From contig JACONJ010000020.1 in the NCBI GenBank assembly GCA_014323785.1, positions 1-62,390 of the forward strand: a DNA stretch of 62,390 bases, given 5' to 3'. The notes under the pieces are model-generated. The model searched no databases. It worked only from the letters and a program-made list of their open reading frames with translations, and was not told the origin of the DNA. The translations under genes and the position numbers were made by a program. The stretch's first letter is position 1; each line of letters opens with the position of its first letter. Source of the DNA: Paracoccaceae bacterium. Lineage in GTDB: Bacteria > Pseudomonadota > Alphaproteobacteria > Rhodobacterales > Rhodobacteraceae. Below are positions 43,397 to 53,711 of the stretch, piece by piece.

Positions 43397-43846
43397 ATGG
43401 CGTTGAACGTCTATTTGTCGGGGGAAATCCATACCGACTGGCGAGATCAGATCATCGCCGGGACCAAAGGGTTGGATGTGACTTTTTCCAGCCCGGTCAC
43501 GGACCACGCCGCCAGCGATGATTGTGGTGTGGCGATCCTGGGCCGGGAGCCGGACAAGTATTGGCACGACCACAAGGGCGCAAAGATCAATGCGATCCGC
43601 ACCCGCAAGGGTATCGAAGATGCTGATATCGTCGTTGTCCGCTTCGGAGAGGAATACCGCCAGTGGAACGCGGCCTTTGATGCGGGTTATGCCGCGGCCC
43701 TTGACAAATCGCTGATTATCCTTAGCCTGCATGATCAGCGGCACGCCCTGAAAGAGGTTCACGCCGCCGCGCTAGCCGTGGCCGAGGAACCACGCCAGGT
43801 AATCGAGATTCTGCGTTATGTCCTAACGGGCGTTTTGACAGGCTGA
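43397..43846 (+). CDS. YtoQ family protein
   Basis: A 149-residue protein of the YtoQ family, related to nucleoside 2-deoxyribosyltransferase-like folds. It reads MALNVYLSGEIHTDWRDQII, FSSPVTDHAASDDCG, NAIRTRKGIEDADIVVVRFG and QWNAAFDAGYAAAL. The biochemical role of YtoQ is not known to me. It lies 47 bp after pheT and could share its transcript. Confidence 0.85.
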   Translation: MALNVYLSGEIHTDWRDQIIAGTKGLDVTFSSPVTDHAASDDCGVAILGREPDKYWHDHKGAKINAIRTRKGIEDADIVVVRFGEEYRQWNAAFDAGYAAALDKSLIILSLHDQRHALKEVHAAALAVAEEPRQVIEILRYVLTGVLTG

Positions 43847-43899
43847 CGCCGCGGCCTCCGCTTCAGGACAAGGCGGGTAAGAACCTGAGGATGGCTTGT

Positions 43900-43950
43900 G
43901 ACCTGCCCCCACGGTCCCCGCCCCCCGTGTTCAGGGTGGGGGCGCAGGTC
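43900..43950. repeat. Long imperfect inverted repeat, terminator or IS-derived element
   Basis: GACCTGCCCCCAC (43900-43912) faces GTGGGGGCGCAGGTC (43936-43950), a near-perfect inverted repeat with a 2-nt bulge and a 23-nt C/G-rich loop. It lies 53 bp after ytoQ. A T directly before GACCTGCCCCC is reminiscent of IS3-type terminal repeats, so it may be a miniature IS remnant; as RNA it could terminate transcription. Confidence 0.5.
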
Positions 43951-44113
43951 CGGAGTGCACGTCTTGTGGGTCATCGCGCCTTCCTAGAACCCCCCGGGCG
44001 CAAGAATTTTCGGCACACTCATCCCACCCCATCCCGCCTAAATGCCCCCGATTCTGGGTTTATTTCGTTCTTCCTCATTTCACATCCCGCATGCCTTTTG
44101 ATTTGTTGTGCCA

Positions 44114-45682
44114 TCAGGGGCGGTGCAGCGCAGCGCGGAATTCGGACAGGTGGAACGCATTCAGTGCTTGCCCTATCCCAAGATAGCTGACGCCCCCTGC
44201 CATCACCATCGCGGCAAGCACCAGATAACGCCAGCTGCCAGTGCCAGAAAGCGGCCCAATCAGAAGCATAAGGCCCCATAGGATCACCCCCATGATGACC
44301 GAGGCCAGGATGATGCGCCCGCTCCGGCGGCGAAACCGATCATCGAAATGTGCGACCTTTCCCATTGGGCGGGTGCCGCGGGCCAGCAGCCACACCATCA
44401 CCCAGGCCGCAACCGTCGTGCCTATGGGCGCACCCAGAAAACCGATGACCCAGGCCAGGCCGACGGCAACAACCGCATTCACCACCATGGCCACAAGGGC
44501 ATAACGGAACGGGGTTCGCGTATCCTCGCGCGCGAAATAGACTGGCTGCAGCACCTTCTGCAGCACAAAGGCTGGCAGTCCCGCACCATAGACAGCCAGT
44601 GCCAAGGCCGTGGCGGCGGTATCATCGGCACCGAAAGCACCGCGCTCGAACAGGACCGAGACAAGCGGTAGCGGGATCACCATCAGTGCCACCGCGGCGG
44701 GCACTGTTAATGCCATGGAAATCTCTCCCGCGCGGCTCAGTGCCTTGCGCCCGCCCGCACCATCCCCGGCGCACAACCGCCGCGACAAATCCGGCAACAG
44801 CACGATACCAATGGCAATGCCGACAACGCCAAGCGGCAATTGATAAAGCCGGTCGGCGATTCCAAGCCAGACAATCGCGCCATCAAAGAAGCTGGCGATC
44901 TGGCGCCCGACCAGAAGGTTGATCTGTACCACACCACCGGCCAGCATGGCCGGTGCCGCGATGATCGCCAGGCGTTTCACATCCGGCGTCAACTTTGGTA
45001 TCTGCGGCAGCAGACGAATGCCCGCCCGGGCCGCGGCCACCCAGACCAAAGCCAGTTGCGCGATCCCGGCGACAGGTACCCCCCAGGTCAGGAACAGACC
45101 GTAAAGCCTGGCTTCGGTTCCCGCCGGGTACGCCCGGTGAGCCAGAATCAGTGCCCCAAGCAGTAATATGTTTAGCAGAACTGGTGCGGCGGCCGCGGCG
45201 GCAAATCGCCCTGTGACGTTCAAAACGCCAGAAAGTAATGCCGAAAGCGAGATGAACAGAATATAGACAAAGGTGATGCGGCCATAACCGACCGCCATGT
45301 CGAACCGTTCATCCCCCGCAAAGCCCGAGGCCATGGCCAGAACCAGCCATGGCATTGCCGCCATAGCGATCAGGACGAAGATGATCAGAAGCACGGCAAG
45401 CGCGGCAAAGGCATCCTGCGCAAAATTCGCTGCGTCCTCCTTTGCCTCCAGTTTTTTGGAAAACAGCGGCACGAAAGCGGTATTGAATGCCCCTTCGGCA
45501 AAGAAGCGGCGGAACATGTTGGGCAGTGCGAAGGCCACCAGGAACGCCTCGGCCACCGGGCCAGACCCCATAAAGGCGGCCATAAGAATATCGCGGGCAA
45601 AGCCGAACACCCGGCTAACCAATGTCCATATTCCTACGGTCAGGACCCCCGCAGCCAGGCGAATGGGACGCACCACCGCCAT
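44114..45682 (-). CDS. murJ: Lipid II flippase MurJ
   Basis: A 522-residue integral membrane protein of the MOP superfamily that flips lipid II across the inner membrane. It begins IRLAAGVLTVGIWTLVSRVFGFARDILMAA and has FRRFFAEGAFNTAFVPLFSK, the classic MurJ segment, with about 14 hydrophobic segments through to the end. It starts 9 bp after the glnD stop, and the glnD-murJ pairing is common in Rhodobacterales. Confidence 0.95.
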   Translation of the reverse strand: MAVVRPIRLAAGVLTVGIWTLVSRVFGFARDILMAAFMGSGPVAEAFLVAFALPNMFRRFFAEGAFNTAFVPLFSKKLEAKEDAANFAQDAFAALAVLLIIFVLIAMAAMPWLVLAMASGFAGDERFDMAVGYGRITFVYILFISLSALLSGVLNVTGRFAAAAAAPVLLNILLLGALILAHRAYPAGTEARLYGLFLTWGVPVAGIAQLALVWVAAARAGIRLLPQIPKLTPDVKRLAIIAAPAMLAGGVVQINLLVGRQIASFFDGAIVWLGIADRLYQLPLGVVGIAIGIVLLPDLSRRLCAGDGAGGRKALSRAGEISMALTVPAAVALMVIPLPLVSVLFERGAFGADDTAATALALAVYGAGLPAFVLQKVLQPVYFAREDTRTPFRYALVAMVVNAVVAVGLAWVIGFLGAPIGTTVAAWVMVWLLARGTRPMGKVAHFDDRFRRRSGRIILASVIMGVILWGLMLLIGPLSGTGSWRYLVLAAMVMAGGVSYLGIGQALNAFHLSEFRAALHRP

Positions 45683-45691
45683 GGTTCCGCC

Positions 45692-48532
45692 TCAGGCCCC
45701 GGCCCGTTCAGCGACACGGGCAATCGCATCGCGCAGCTTGCGCTCCAGACTGTCCCGCCGGGATTTTGTATGCAGTTTCAGCCCGAACATATCCTTGACG
45801 TAAAAGGTATCAACCACCTGTGCCCCATAGGTTGCGATCATCGCGCTGGCGATATAGACATTGCTGGTGGCCAGCGTCTTTGTCAGATCATAAAGCAATC
45901 CGGGCCGGTCACGGGTATCGACCTCGATGATTGTGTAGATATCCGAGCCTTCGTTGTCGAAGGTGATGTTGGTTGGCACATTGAAGGGCCGTTCGCGTTT
46001 CTTGATCATGTCGCGCCGTTCAAACGCTTGCGAAGCGATGATCTCGCCCTTCAGGGTCTCGTTGATTATGCCCTTGAGCCGCGGCAGGCGGCTTGCCTTG
46101 AACGGGCTGCCCTCGGCATTCTGCACCCAGAAGACGGCGGTTGCGAACCCGTCCTTGGAGGTATAAGTGCGGGCATCCACGATATTCGCACCCGCCAGAT
46201 TCAGCGCACCGGAGAGGCGTGAGAAAATGCCGGGGTGGTCCACCAGAGCAAAACATACCTGCGTTGCATCACGACTGGTGTCCGATCGGGTGTCGATACG
46301 AATCTCATCATCACTCAGCCCCCGCAGCATCCCGGCAAAAGTGACATGACTGGCCAGGTCCAAACCCTGCCAATAGGGACCGTAATGCCGCGCCACCTCG
46401 GTGCGCAAATCGGCCTTCTCCCAATTCGTTAGGGCCGCACGCAGGGCGCGTTTCGCCTCGCTTTCCAGCTTGTTGCGATTGATATCTTCCAGCCCGGTAT
46501 CCAATGCCGTGGCGGTGGCACGAAAGAGCCCGCGCAACAGCGTGGCCTTCCAATTGTTCCATGTGCTGGGCCCCACGCCGCGAATGTCACAGACCGTGAG
46601 CACCGTTAGCAGATCAAGCCGGGTGCGCGTCTGGACTGCCTTGGCGAAATCCCGCACCGTGCGCGGGTCCGATATATCCCGCTTTTGCGCCATGTCGGAC
46701 ATCAGAAGGTGATAGCGGACCAGCCATTCCACCGTCTCGCATTCCGCCGGTTTCAGGCCAAGGCGCGGGCACAGGTTGCGGGCGATCCGTGCCCCTAGGA
46801 TCGAATGATCCTCTTTCCGGCCCTTGCCAATATCGTGCAGCAGGCAGGCAATATAAAGGATTCGGCGGTTCACGCCCTCCTTCAGGATCCGGGAGGCGAC
46901 GGGCAGCTCCTCGATCAACTCCTCGCGCTCGATCTGTGCCAGGATAGAGATTACCTGGATCGTATGCTCATCAACCGTGTAACTGTGATACATATTGAAC
47001 TGCATCATCCCCACGATCTCGGCGAACGCGGGAATGAAAGCACCCAGAACCCCCAACTCGTTCATCCGGCGCAGAGCGCGTTCTGGGTTGCCGTGTTTCA
47101 AAAGCAAATCCAGGAAGATGCGGTTCGCCTCTGGCTTGCGGCACAATTCCCCGTCGATCATGGCCAGCCTGGCGGCCACCAGGCGCATCAGATCGGGGTG
47201 CAGCAGGTATCCGGTGCGTAACCCTTCTTCAAAAACCCGCAGGATGTTCAGTTTGTCTTTGAAGAAACTGTCCTCATCGGCGATGATCAGACGGTTCTGC
47301 TTCACCGCGTAGCCCGGTTTCAGCTTTCGGCGTCGACCCTGTTTTCGACCGAGGAAGAAGTGGAACAGGCCCGGCTCTTTCTTCACGTGGCTGGCTTCCA
47401 GGGCGGTCAGGAAGATGCGCGTCAACTCCCCCACGCGGGTGGCGTGGCGGAAGTAGTCCTGCATGAAATGCTCAACCCCCCGGCGACCATCGTGATCCTT
47501 ATACCCCATGCATTCCGCGATGCGTATCTGGTTGTTGAAACTCAGCAAATCCTGTGCGCGCCCCGCGATCAGATGCAGATGGCAACGCACCGCGAACAGA
47601 AACTGTTCGGCCGCTTCAAAGGCATCAAACTCTTCCTGGCTGAACATCCCGAGTGTCACCAATTCGGCAGTCTGATTAACCCCGTGCAGGTATTTCGCGA
47701 TCCAGTAGAGTGTCTGAAGATCGCGCAGGCCACCTTTGCCCTCCTTTACATTCGGCTCCAGCATATAGCGCTGGCCACCCTGTTTGCGGTGGCGGGTATC
47801 GCGCTCTGCCAGTTTGGCCTCGATGAACTCCGGACTGGTTCCGGCAAAGAGCTGGTTGCGCAGCGTCTGCTGCAACACCTGCCCCAGAGCTGCATCCCCG
47901 CTCAGGAACCGCATGTCCAGAAAGGTGGTGCGGATCGTGTAATCCTGCTTGCCCAGGCGCAAACACTCATTCACCGTACGGCTGGCATGACCAACTTTCA
48001 GGCGCATGTCCCACAGCATATAAAGGCTCGACTCGATCACGCTTTCGGTCCAGCCAGTCATCTTCCGCGGCGTGACGAACAGAAGATCAACATCCGAACA
48101 GGGTGCCATTTCGCCTCGGCCATAACCGCCCACCGCCATCACCGCCACGCATTCGGCATCCGTGGGCTGGCTGTTGGGATGCAGCCGTGTCATGGACACA
48201 TCCAGAATCGTCTGTACTATCCCATCGGTCAGGCAGGTATACGCGGATAAAACGGGCCGCGCAGCCATAGGGTCGGCGGCGAAAGATTCGGCAATCCGGG
48301 CGCGGCCATGATCCTGTGCGGCTGACAAATATTCAACCACCGCGCGCCGAATCTCGGTGGCACTGGTCATGGCAGATAGGCGCACGTCCAGTGCCCGTCG
48401 CTGCGTCGCGCTGCCAAAAAACTCGTCAGCATGACAGATCAGATGCGGCACGGCGACCGCAGTATTGATGTTTTCGGGCGGTGAGGTAAGGTCAGACACC
48501 CGCGGTGCCAAGGCGTCTTGGGGCAGGGTCAA
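45692..48532 (-). CDS. glnD: Protein-PII uridylyltransferase / uridylyl-removing enzyme
   Basis: A 946-residue bifunctional GlnD, the glutamine sensor of nitrogen control. The nucleotidyltransferase motif is GGYGRGEMAPCSDVDLLF (near 135); the HD domain for uridylyl removal has IACLLHDIGKGRKEDHS; two C-terminal ACT domains follow (VCFALVDHPGIFSRLSGAL and IEVDTRDRPGLLYDLTK). The start is TTG 48532 by open-frame length; an ATG at 48536 is out of frame, and the next in-frame Met falls inside the conserved region. It leads the glnD-murJ unit. Confidence 0.95.
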   Translation of the reverse strand: MTLPQDALAPRVSDLTSPPENINTAVAVPHLICHADEFFGSATQRRALDVRLSAMTSATEIRRAVVEYLSAAQDHGRARIAESFAADPMAARPVLSAYTCLTDGIVQTILDVSMTRLHPNSQPTDAECVAVMAVGGYGRGEMAPCSDVDLLFVTPRKMTGWTESVIESSLYMLWDMRLKVGHASRTVNECLRLGKQDYTIRTTFLDMRFLSGDAALGQVLQQTLRNQLFAGTSPEFIEAKLAERDTRHRKQGGQRYMLEPNVKEGKGGLRDLQTLYWIAKYLHGVNQTAELVTLGMFSQEEFDAFEAAEQFLFAVRCHLHLIAGRAQDLLSFNNQIRIAECMGYKDHDGRRGVEHFMQDYFRHATRVGELTRIFLTALEASHVKKEPGLFHFFLGRKQGRRRKLKPGYAVKQNRLIIADEDSFFKDKLNILRVFEEGLRTGYLLHPDLMRLVAARLAMIDGELCRKPEANRIFLDLLLKHGNPERALRRMNELGVLGAFIPAFAEIVGMMQFNMYHSYTVDEHTIQVISILAQIEREELIEELPVASRILKEGVNRRILYIACLLHDIGKGRKEDHSILGARIARNLCPRLGLKPAECETVEWLVRYHLLMSDMAQKRDISDPRTVRDFAKAVQTRTRLDLLTVLTVCDIRGVGPSTWNNWKATLLRGLFRATATALDTGLEDINRNKLESEAKRALRAALTNWEKADLRTEVARHYGPYWQGLDLASHVTFAGMLRGLSDDEIRIDTRSDTSRDATQVCFALVDHPGIFSRLSGALNLAGANIVDARTYTSKDGFATAVFWVQNAEGSPFKASRLPRLKGIINETLKGEIIASQAFERRDMIKKRERPFNVPTNITFDNEGSDIYTIIEVDTRDRPGLLYDLTKTLATSNVYIASAMIATYGAQVVDTFYVKDMFGLKLHTKSRRDSLERKLRDAIARVAERAGA

Positions 48533-48775
48533 TCATGGCCACCTGGTTATCTGTCATTTGTCTCAAAGGCAGAATATCCTGTTCACGCCCGCGAGGCTAG
48601 GGGAGGACGGAAGGCGGTCAGATCCTCTACCCCCAAACAGCCATGCGAACGCCTTGCAGAGGTGGGGTAAAGCTGGAACCGTGGCAATGAGGTTCTCCTT
48701 GGGGTGCTTGTCACCACCGGTGGCCGGGGCTGATCACTCAATACTGCCAAGTCACCGATGCCGGAGGCCACCATA

Positions 48776-49672
48776 ATGATCGACTCGCCCCCGGAACCTG
48801 CGCCAGGCCAAGGGGTCGCACGCCGGGTTGCACTAAAGCCGGGGCTCTACTTCGTGGCCACGCCGATTGGTGCGGTGCGGGATATCACGCTGAAATCCCT
48901 GGATATTCTGCTTAGTGCCGATGTGATCGCGGCCGAGGATACCCGCACCGTGCGCAAATTGATGGTGCTTCACGGCATCCCTCTGGGCAAGAGACCGCTT
49001 GTCACCTATCATGATCATAACGGTCCGGCGCAGCGGCCGCGCATTCTTACGGCCTTGGCCGATGGCAAATCCGTCGCCTATGTGTCCGAGGCCGGAACCC
49101 CCCTGATCGCAGACCCCGGTTTTCCCCTGGGGCGCGCCGCGTTGGAAGCAGGTAACGAGGTTTTTGCTGCACCCGGCCCATCAGCGTCCCTGGTCGCGCT
49201 GACTGTTTCGGGCTTGCCAAGTGATCGGTTCTACTTTGCAGGCTTCCCGCCCTCCCGTAAAGGCGCATTGACCCGATGGGCCGAAGGGTTGCGCCGGGTC
49301 GATGCAACGCTCATTATCTATGAAAGCCCGAAACGTATTCACCAGCTGCTGGATGTTCTGACCGACGCTTTGGGGGCAGGTCGGCAGGTCGCGCTGTGCC
49401 GGGAACTCACCAAGCGGTTTGAGGAGGTGCTGCGCGGTTCCCTGGCGGAAGTTACCGAAACAATCGCGGAACGGCGGCTGAAAGGCGAAACGGTTCTGGT
49501 GATTGATCGGGGCCAACCAACGGAAACCGACGCGCAAGAGATGGAGTATGCCTTGCGGGAGATGTTGAAGACCCGACACGTGAAAGAGGCGGTGGACCAG
49601 GTGGCCGCGCGTTCGGGATTGCCCAAGCGGGTGGTCTATCAATCGGCCCTTGCCCTCGGGCGCAAGGAATGA
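48776..49672 (+). CDS. rsmI: 16S rRNA (cytidine1402-2'-O)-methyltransferase RsmI
   Basis: A 298-residue tetrapyrrole-methylase-fold rRNA methyltransferase. Signatures are GLYFVATPIGAVRDITLKSL, DVIAAEDTRTVRKLM, VSEAGTPLIADPGF, AAPGPSASLVALTVSGLPSD and YESPKRIHQLLDVL. ATG 48776 has GGAGG at 9 nt; ATG 48758 would add 6 residues and lacks such a site. The stop overlaps yraN by 4 bp. Confidence 0.95.
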   Translation: MIDSPPEPAPGQGVARRVALKPGLYFVATPIGAVRDITLKSLDILLSADVIAAEDTRTVRKLMVLHGIPLGKRPLVTYHDHNGPAQRPRILTALADGKSVAYVSEAGTPLIADPGFPLGRAALEAGNEVFAAPGPSASLVALTVSGLPSDRFYFAGFPPSRKGALTRWAEGLRRVDATLIIYESPKRIHQLLDVLTDALGAGRQVALCRELTKRFEEVLRGSLAEVTETIAERRLKGETVLVIDRGQPTETDAQEMEYALREMLKTRHVKEAVDQVAARSGLPKRVVYQSALALGRKE

Positions 49673-50022
49673 GCGGCCGGGTCGGGTATCTGGCCGGTAT
49701 CGCCGCGGAAGAGCAAGTCGCGGCGCATTATCAGCGCGGCGGGTATCGCATTCTTGCGCGGCGCTGGCGCGGGCAAGGCGGTGAGCTGGATCTAGTTGGG
49801 GAACGCGACGGTACAGTGGTTTTCATTGAGGTGAAAAAAAGCCGCACCCATGCCACGGCAGCACTCCGGCTTTCCGCCCGGCAGATTCAACGACTGATGG
49901 ATGGCGCGGCGGACTACCTGGGCCAGCTGCCAAATGGCCTGAACACGGACACCCGGTTTGATGTGGCACTGGTTGATGCGTCGGGCCGGATCGACATCAT
50001 CGAAAATGCCCTGATTACCTGA
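49669..50022 (+). CDS. yraN: YraN family protein (UPF0102)
   Basis: A 117-residue protein of the YraN family, with an endonuclease-like fold: GIAAEEQVAAHYQRGGYRIL, ARRWRGQGGELDLVGERDG, VVFIEVKKSRTHATAA and TRFDVALVDASGRIDIIENA. The E-L-D and E-V-K residues match the PD-(D/E)xK pattern. It overlaps rsmI (ATGA), a standard arrangement. The biological role is not established. Confidence 0.93.
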   Translation: MSGRVGYLAGIAAEEQVAAHYQRGGYRILARRWRGQGGELDLVGERDGTVVFIEVKKSRTHATAALRLSARQIQRLMDGAADYLGQLPNGLNTDTRFDVALVDASGRIDIIENALIT

Positions 50023-50094
50023 ACACACCTGGTTATTGCACGCCGCTCAAAGCCTTGTCATTTAAGCGGGGCAGAACACCGTGCGGGGCATAGC

Positions 50095-51042
50095 ATGGGC
50101 TTGAAGGTTGCCTTTCAGATGGATCCAATTGAGGCAGTCGATATCGATGCCGACAGCAGCTTCCGTCTGGCCGAAGAGGCACAGGCGCGGGGGCATGACC
50201 TGTTTTATTACCGGCCCGATCAACTAGCCTATCATGAGGGGCACGTGACTGCACGTGGCTGGCCGATAACTGTTCGGCGGGAAAAGGGCAATCACGTTGA
50301 GCTCGGTCCCCGAACCGAAATTAATCTGGCTGACCAGGATATCGTCTGGCTGCGACAGGATCCACCTTTCGATATGGGCTACATCACCACCACCCATATT
50401 CTTGACCTTATCCATTCCGAAACGCTGGTGGTGAACAACCCGTTCTGGGTACGGAACTGCCCCGAGAAACTCTTGGTTCTTGACTTCCCCGATCTTACAC
50501 CGCCCACTACCATCGCGCGCGATCTTGACACGCTCAAAGCCTTCCAGGCTACTCATGGCGATATCATCCTCAAACCGCTTTACGGCAATGGCGGAGCCGG
50601 GGTGTTTCGACTGACGCCGGAGGACCGCAATCTCAACGCACTCTATGAGCTTTTTGCCAGCATCAACCGGGAGCCACTGATCGCACAGAAATTCCTGCCC
50701 GATGTCAGTGCAGGCGATAAACGCATTATCCTTGTCGATGGGGTACCGGCAGGCGCGATCAACCGCATCCCCGCAGCCGGAGAGACGCGTTCCAATATGC
50801 ATGTGGGCGGACGGCCCGAAACTTCGGCCCTGACCGGACGGGATCGCGAGATTTGCGCCCGGATCGGTCCGCTGCTGAAGGAAAAGGGCCAGGTTTTTGT
50901 GGGTATCGACGTAATCGGTGGCTGGCTAACCGAGATCAACGTGACCTCCCCCACCGGCATTCAAGAGGTGGAGTGCTTCGATGGTGTGAACATCGCGGCG
51001 CGGATATGGGAAGTTGTTGAGGCCAAATGCGCCACCCGCTAG
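50095..51042 (+). CDS. gshB: Glutathione synthetase
   Basis: A 315-residue ATP-grasp enzyme that adds glycine to gamma-glutamylcysteine. It starts [20 protein letters not shown] and has [55 protein letters not shown] and [19 protein letters not shown]. Length is standard. It follows yraN by 72 bp in the common rsmI-yraN-gshB order and converges on comM with 7 bp between stops. Confidence 0.97.
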   Translation: MGLKVAFQMDPIEAVDIDADSSFRLAEEAQARGHDLFYYRPDQLAYHEGHVTARGWPITVRREKGNHVELGPRTEINLADQDIVWLRQDPPFDMGYITTTHILDLIHSETLVVNNPFWVRNCPEKLLVLDFPDLTPPTTIARDLDTLKAFQATHGDIILKPLYGNGGAGVFRLTPEDRNLNALYELFASINREPLIAQKFLPDVSAGDKRIILVDGVPAGAINRIPAAGETRSNMHVGGRPETSALTGRDREICARIGPLLKEKGQVFVGIDVIGGWLTEINVTSPTGIQEVECFDGVNIAARIWEVVEAKCATR

Positions 51043-51049
51043 CAGGCAG

Positions 51050-52600
51050 TTAGGTCAGGCGGGTTGCCTGCGCCCCAATCAGTCGAAAGCTCACGGCTTC
51101 GGCGATATGCGGGGTACCCACCTCTTCGGCACCGTCCAGATCGGCGATTGTCCGCGCCACCCGACGCACTCGGTGATAGCCGCGCGCCGACAGCCGGAGC
51201 TGGTCGGCGACCCGCGACAGAAGTGCTTTGCCCTCGGCATCCGGTGTTGCGATTCGATCCAGTAGCGCACCTTCAGCATCCGCATTAGCCCGTGCGGGTG
51301 CCTTAAGTGCCGCAAATCGCGCCTCTTGCCTTTGCCGGGCGTCCACAATCCGGGCCGCCACTGCCGCGCTGTCCTCAACCGGGGGCGGCAGGTCCAGATC
51401 GGCATAGCTGACAGGCGGTACCTCTAGTCGCAGATCGAAGCGATCCATCAAGGGGCCAGAGATGCGGCCCATGTAATCCTCGCCGCAGAGGGGGGCCCGC
51501 CCGCAGGCCTGATCGGCATCGTAAAGATGCCCGCATTTGCAAGGATTGGCAGCAGCGATCAGCAGGAACCGGCATGGATAGGTGACATGGGCATTGGCGC
51601 GGGCGATGACCACATCCCCGGTCTCGATGGGTTGGCGCAAGGTTTCCAGAACTGCACGGGGGTATTCGGGGAACTCGTCCATGAACAGAACCCCATTATG
51701 GGCCAAACTGATCTCTCCCGGGTGGGCATGGCGCCCGCCGCCGACAATCGCCGCCATAGAGGCCGTGTGATGCGGCGCACGGAATGGGCGCGTCCGGGAA
51801 ATGCCGCCATTGTTGAGTAGTCCGGCCAGCGAATAGATCATCGATGTCTCAAGTGCTTCGGCTGCCGAGAGCGGCGGCAAAAGGCCGGGCAGGCGGGCTG
51901 CCAGCATGGACTTGCCCGATCCCGGTGCGCCGACCATCAGCATGTGGTGCCGCCCGGCCGCAGCGATCTCCAGCGCACGCTTGGCGCGTTCCTGACCGCG
52001 TACCTCTGACAGATTATTGGGCGAGGCTGGTTGCACGACCTCCCCCGGTTCAGCGGGAAGAAGCGGCGTCCGGTCGGTCAGATGCGCGATCATTTCGGCC
52101 AGGTCACGGGCGGCGAAAACCGGCGTCGCGCCGACCCAGGCCGCTTCGGCCCCGCAGACGGCAGGACAAAGCAGAACCCGGCCATCCTCTCCGGCAGCCA
52201 GTGCGGTGGGCAAGGCCCCGATCACGCCGACCAGCGACCCATCAAGCGATAACTCCCCAAGCGCGACCGCTCCATCCGTCCGGTCGCGGGGGATAAGATC
52301 AAGCGCGGCCAGAAGCGCAAGCGCGATAGGCAGGTCAAAATGCGATCCGACCTTTGGCAGATCAGCAGGCGAGAGGTTGATAGTCACCCGTCTCGACGGT
52401 AGCGCGATGGCCATCGAAGACAGTGCGGTACGCACCCGTTCGCGCGCTTCGCTGACCGCTTTGTCAGGCAGGCCAACCACAGAAAAGGCCGGAAGGCCGG
52501 GCGTGATCGCGCACTGTACCTCTACCCGCCGTGCCTCCAAGCCTTCGAAGGCGACGGTGTGGCATTTGGCAAGGTTCTCGGGGCGGGCGGCATCCAGCAT
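51050..52600 (-). CDS. comM: YifB/ComM family Mg-chelatase-like AAA ATPase
   Basis: A 516-residue protein with an N-terminal Lon-protease-like fold domain (VEVQCAITPGLPAFSVVGLP, RVTINLSPADLPKVGSHFDL) and a C-terminal AAA+ Mg-chelatase-like ATPase (MVGAPGSGKSMLAARLPGLL, LAHNGVLFMDEFPEY, SGPLMDRFDLRLEVP). A cysteine motif (NPCKCGHLYDADQACGRAP) is present. ComM is a branch-migration helicase used in natural transformation in characterised bacteria; competence here is not shown. Confidence 0.94.
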   Translation of the reverse strand: MLDAARPENLAKCHTVAFEGLEARRVEVQCAITPGLPAFSVVGLPDKAVSEARERVRTALSSMAIALPSRRVTINLSPADLPKVGSHFDLPIALALLAALDLIPRDRTDGAVALGELSLDGSLVGVIGALPTALAAGEDGRVLLCPAVCGAEAAWVGATPVFAARDLAEMIAHLTDRTPLLPAEPGEVVQPASPNNLSEVRGQERAKRALEIAAAGRHHMLMVGAPGSGKSMLAARLPGLLPPLSAAEALETSMIYSLAGLLNNGGISRTRPFRAPHHTASMAAIVGGGRHAHPGEISLAHNGVLFMDEFPEYPRAVLETLRQPIETGDVVIARANAHVTYPCRFLLIAAANPCKCGHLYDADQACGRAPLCGEDYMGRISGPLMDRFDLRLEVPPVSYADLDLPPPVEDSAAVAARIVDARQRQEARFAALKAPARANADAEGALLDRIATPDAEGKALLSRVADQLRLSARGYHRVRRVARTIADLDGAEEVGTPHIAEAVSFRLIGAQATRLT

Positions 52601-53129
52601 GGCTAAGCAACTACGCAGGCAAGGTTAGGAAACTGTTAACGCCGCGTCGGTGTCAGCCTCGTAAAGCACCATGACGGCAGACCTAATCGTGGCGTGTTTT
52701 CCCCGGCGGGGCAAGCCACCAGTTGGGAGCTAAATCGACGAGGTTGCTCAGTATCTTTCATCATATTGTCGAGACCAAGATTTTCAAACGGTTTCACGTT
52801 GTATTTGGGGTTATGTATCTACTCCCCTAGTTCTGGCCCGAGGTGTAACATCGGGATTTAGTTATTGATTTAATCAAACGAATATCATGCGAACCTCATC
52901 GTTACAAGCTGCCACACCACTACAGATTCTTAAGAGTTCTGGCTGTAGCGCAAGAAACCGGGCCTACCTCATGGAAGAAAGCCATAATACGGGAATTCCT
53001 CCGCCAAATGCCAGGCCATCGAGCACACATAGAACGGGAAAATTTCATGTGAGGGCAGGTGACAGGTTATGGCCCCAATTGGCGGGTCGATCCTGACCGG
53101 GGCAAGTGATCACATCTGAGTGGGGACCA
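52601..53129. other. AT-rich intergenic region
   Basis: 529 bp with no gene I can support. The centre (about 52740-52900) is clearly more AT-rich than its surroundings, with TTAGTTATTGATTTAATC near 52859. The open frame at 52887-53096 lacks a ribosome binding site and family features. Confidence 0.45.
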
Positions 53130-53711
53130 TTACGGGCAGTGATTGATGGCGACGATCCGTCGGCTGTCCGGCCCGATCTCGATCTGTGTGATCGACAGGG
53201 TGTCGATCTTATATCCCAAAGCGTCCATGGCACCGCCGGGGCTGGCTTGGCCGATCTGGCTCATGATCACGCCAATATGGGTTACGGCGATGATATCGCC
53301 GTCTGGATAGGCCTGGCGCAGTTTGCCAACTGCGTGCTCCACACGGTCGGTGACGGCATTCCAGCTTTCCCCATCCGGGGCAGAGATTGAACCGGGCTGT
53401 TCCCAAAACGCACGGCTAAGCTCTGGGTTGCGGGTGGCCACGGCGTCAAAGCGCAAACCTTCCCAGGCCCCGAAATTAAACTCCCGCAGGTTTGCATCAT
53501 GGGGTAGGCGGCGGCGGCCCCTGCCCTCCAGGGTGTCGGCGGTGGTGATCGCGCGGGACAGATCGGAAGAGATGAGCATCGCCTCTGACGGCAAGGTGAC
53601 GTTCAACCGGGTAAGCGCGGCGATGTCGGACAGATCCGCGGGTACATTGCGCCAGCCAGCAAAGGTTGCCTCATGTGTCGGGCCATGGCGCACCCACCAG
53701 AACCGTGTCAC
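53130..53711 (-). CDS. Histidine phosphatase family protein
   Basis: A 193-residue phosphoglycerate-mutase-like phosphatase. The phosphohistidine motif is FWWVRHGPTH; further residues are ISSDLSRAITTADTL, NLREFNFGAWEGLRFD and VTHIGVIMSQIG with the second catalytic His. The start is read as GTG 53711, overlapping the cobU stop by 4 bp with AAGGGGA upstream. Overlap with cobU suggests alpha-ribazole phosphatase (CobC) in cobalamin synthesis, but the family is broad. Confidence 0.85.
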   Translation of the reverse strand: MTRFWWVRHGPTHEATFAGWRNVPADLSDIAALTRLNVTLPSEAMLISSDLSRAITTADTLEGRGRRRLPHDANLREFNFGAWEGLRFDAVATRNPELSRAFWEQPGSISAPDGESWNAVTDRVEHAVGKLRQAYPDGDIIAVTHIGVIMSQIGQASPGGAMDALGYKIDTLSITQIEIGPDSRRIVAINHCP

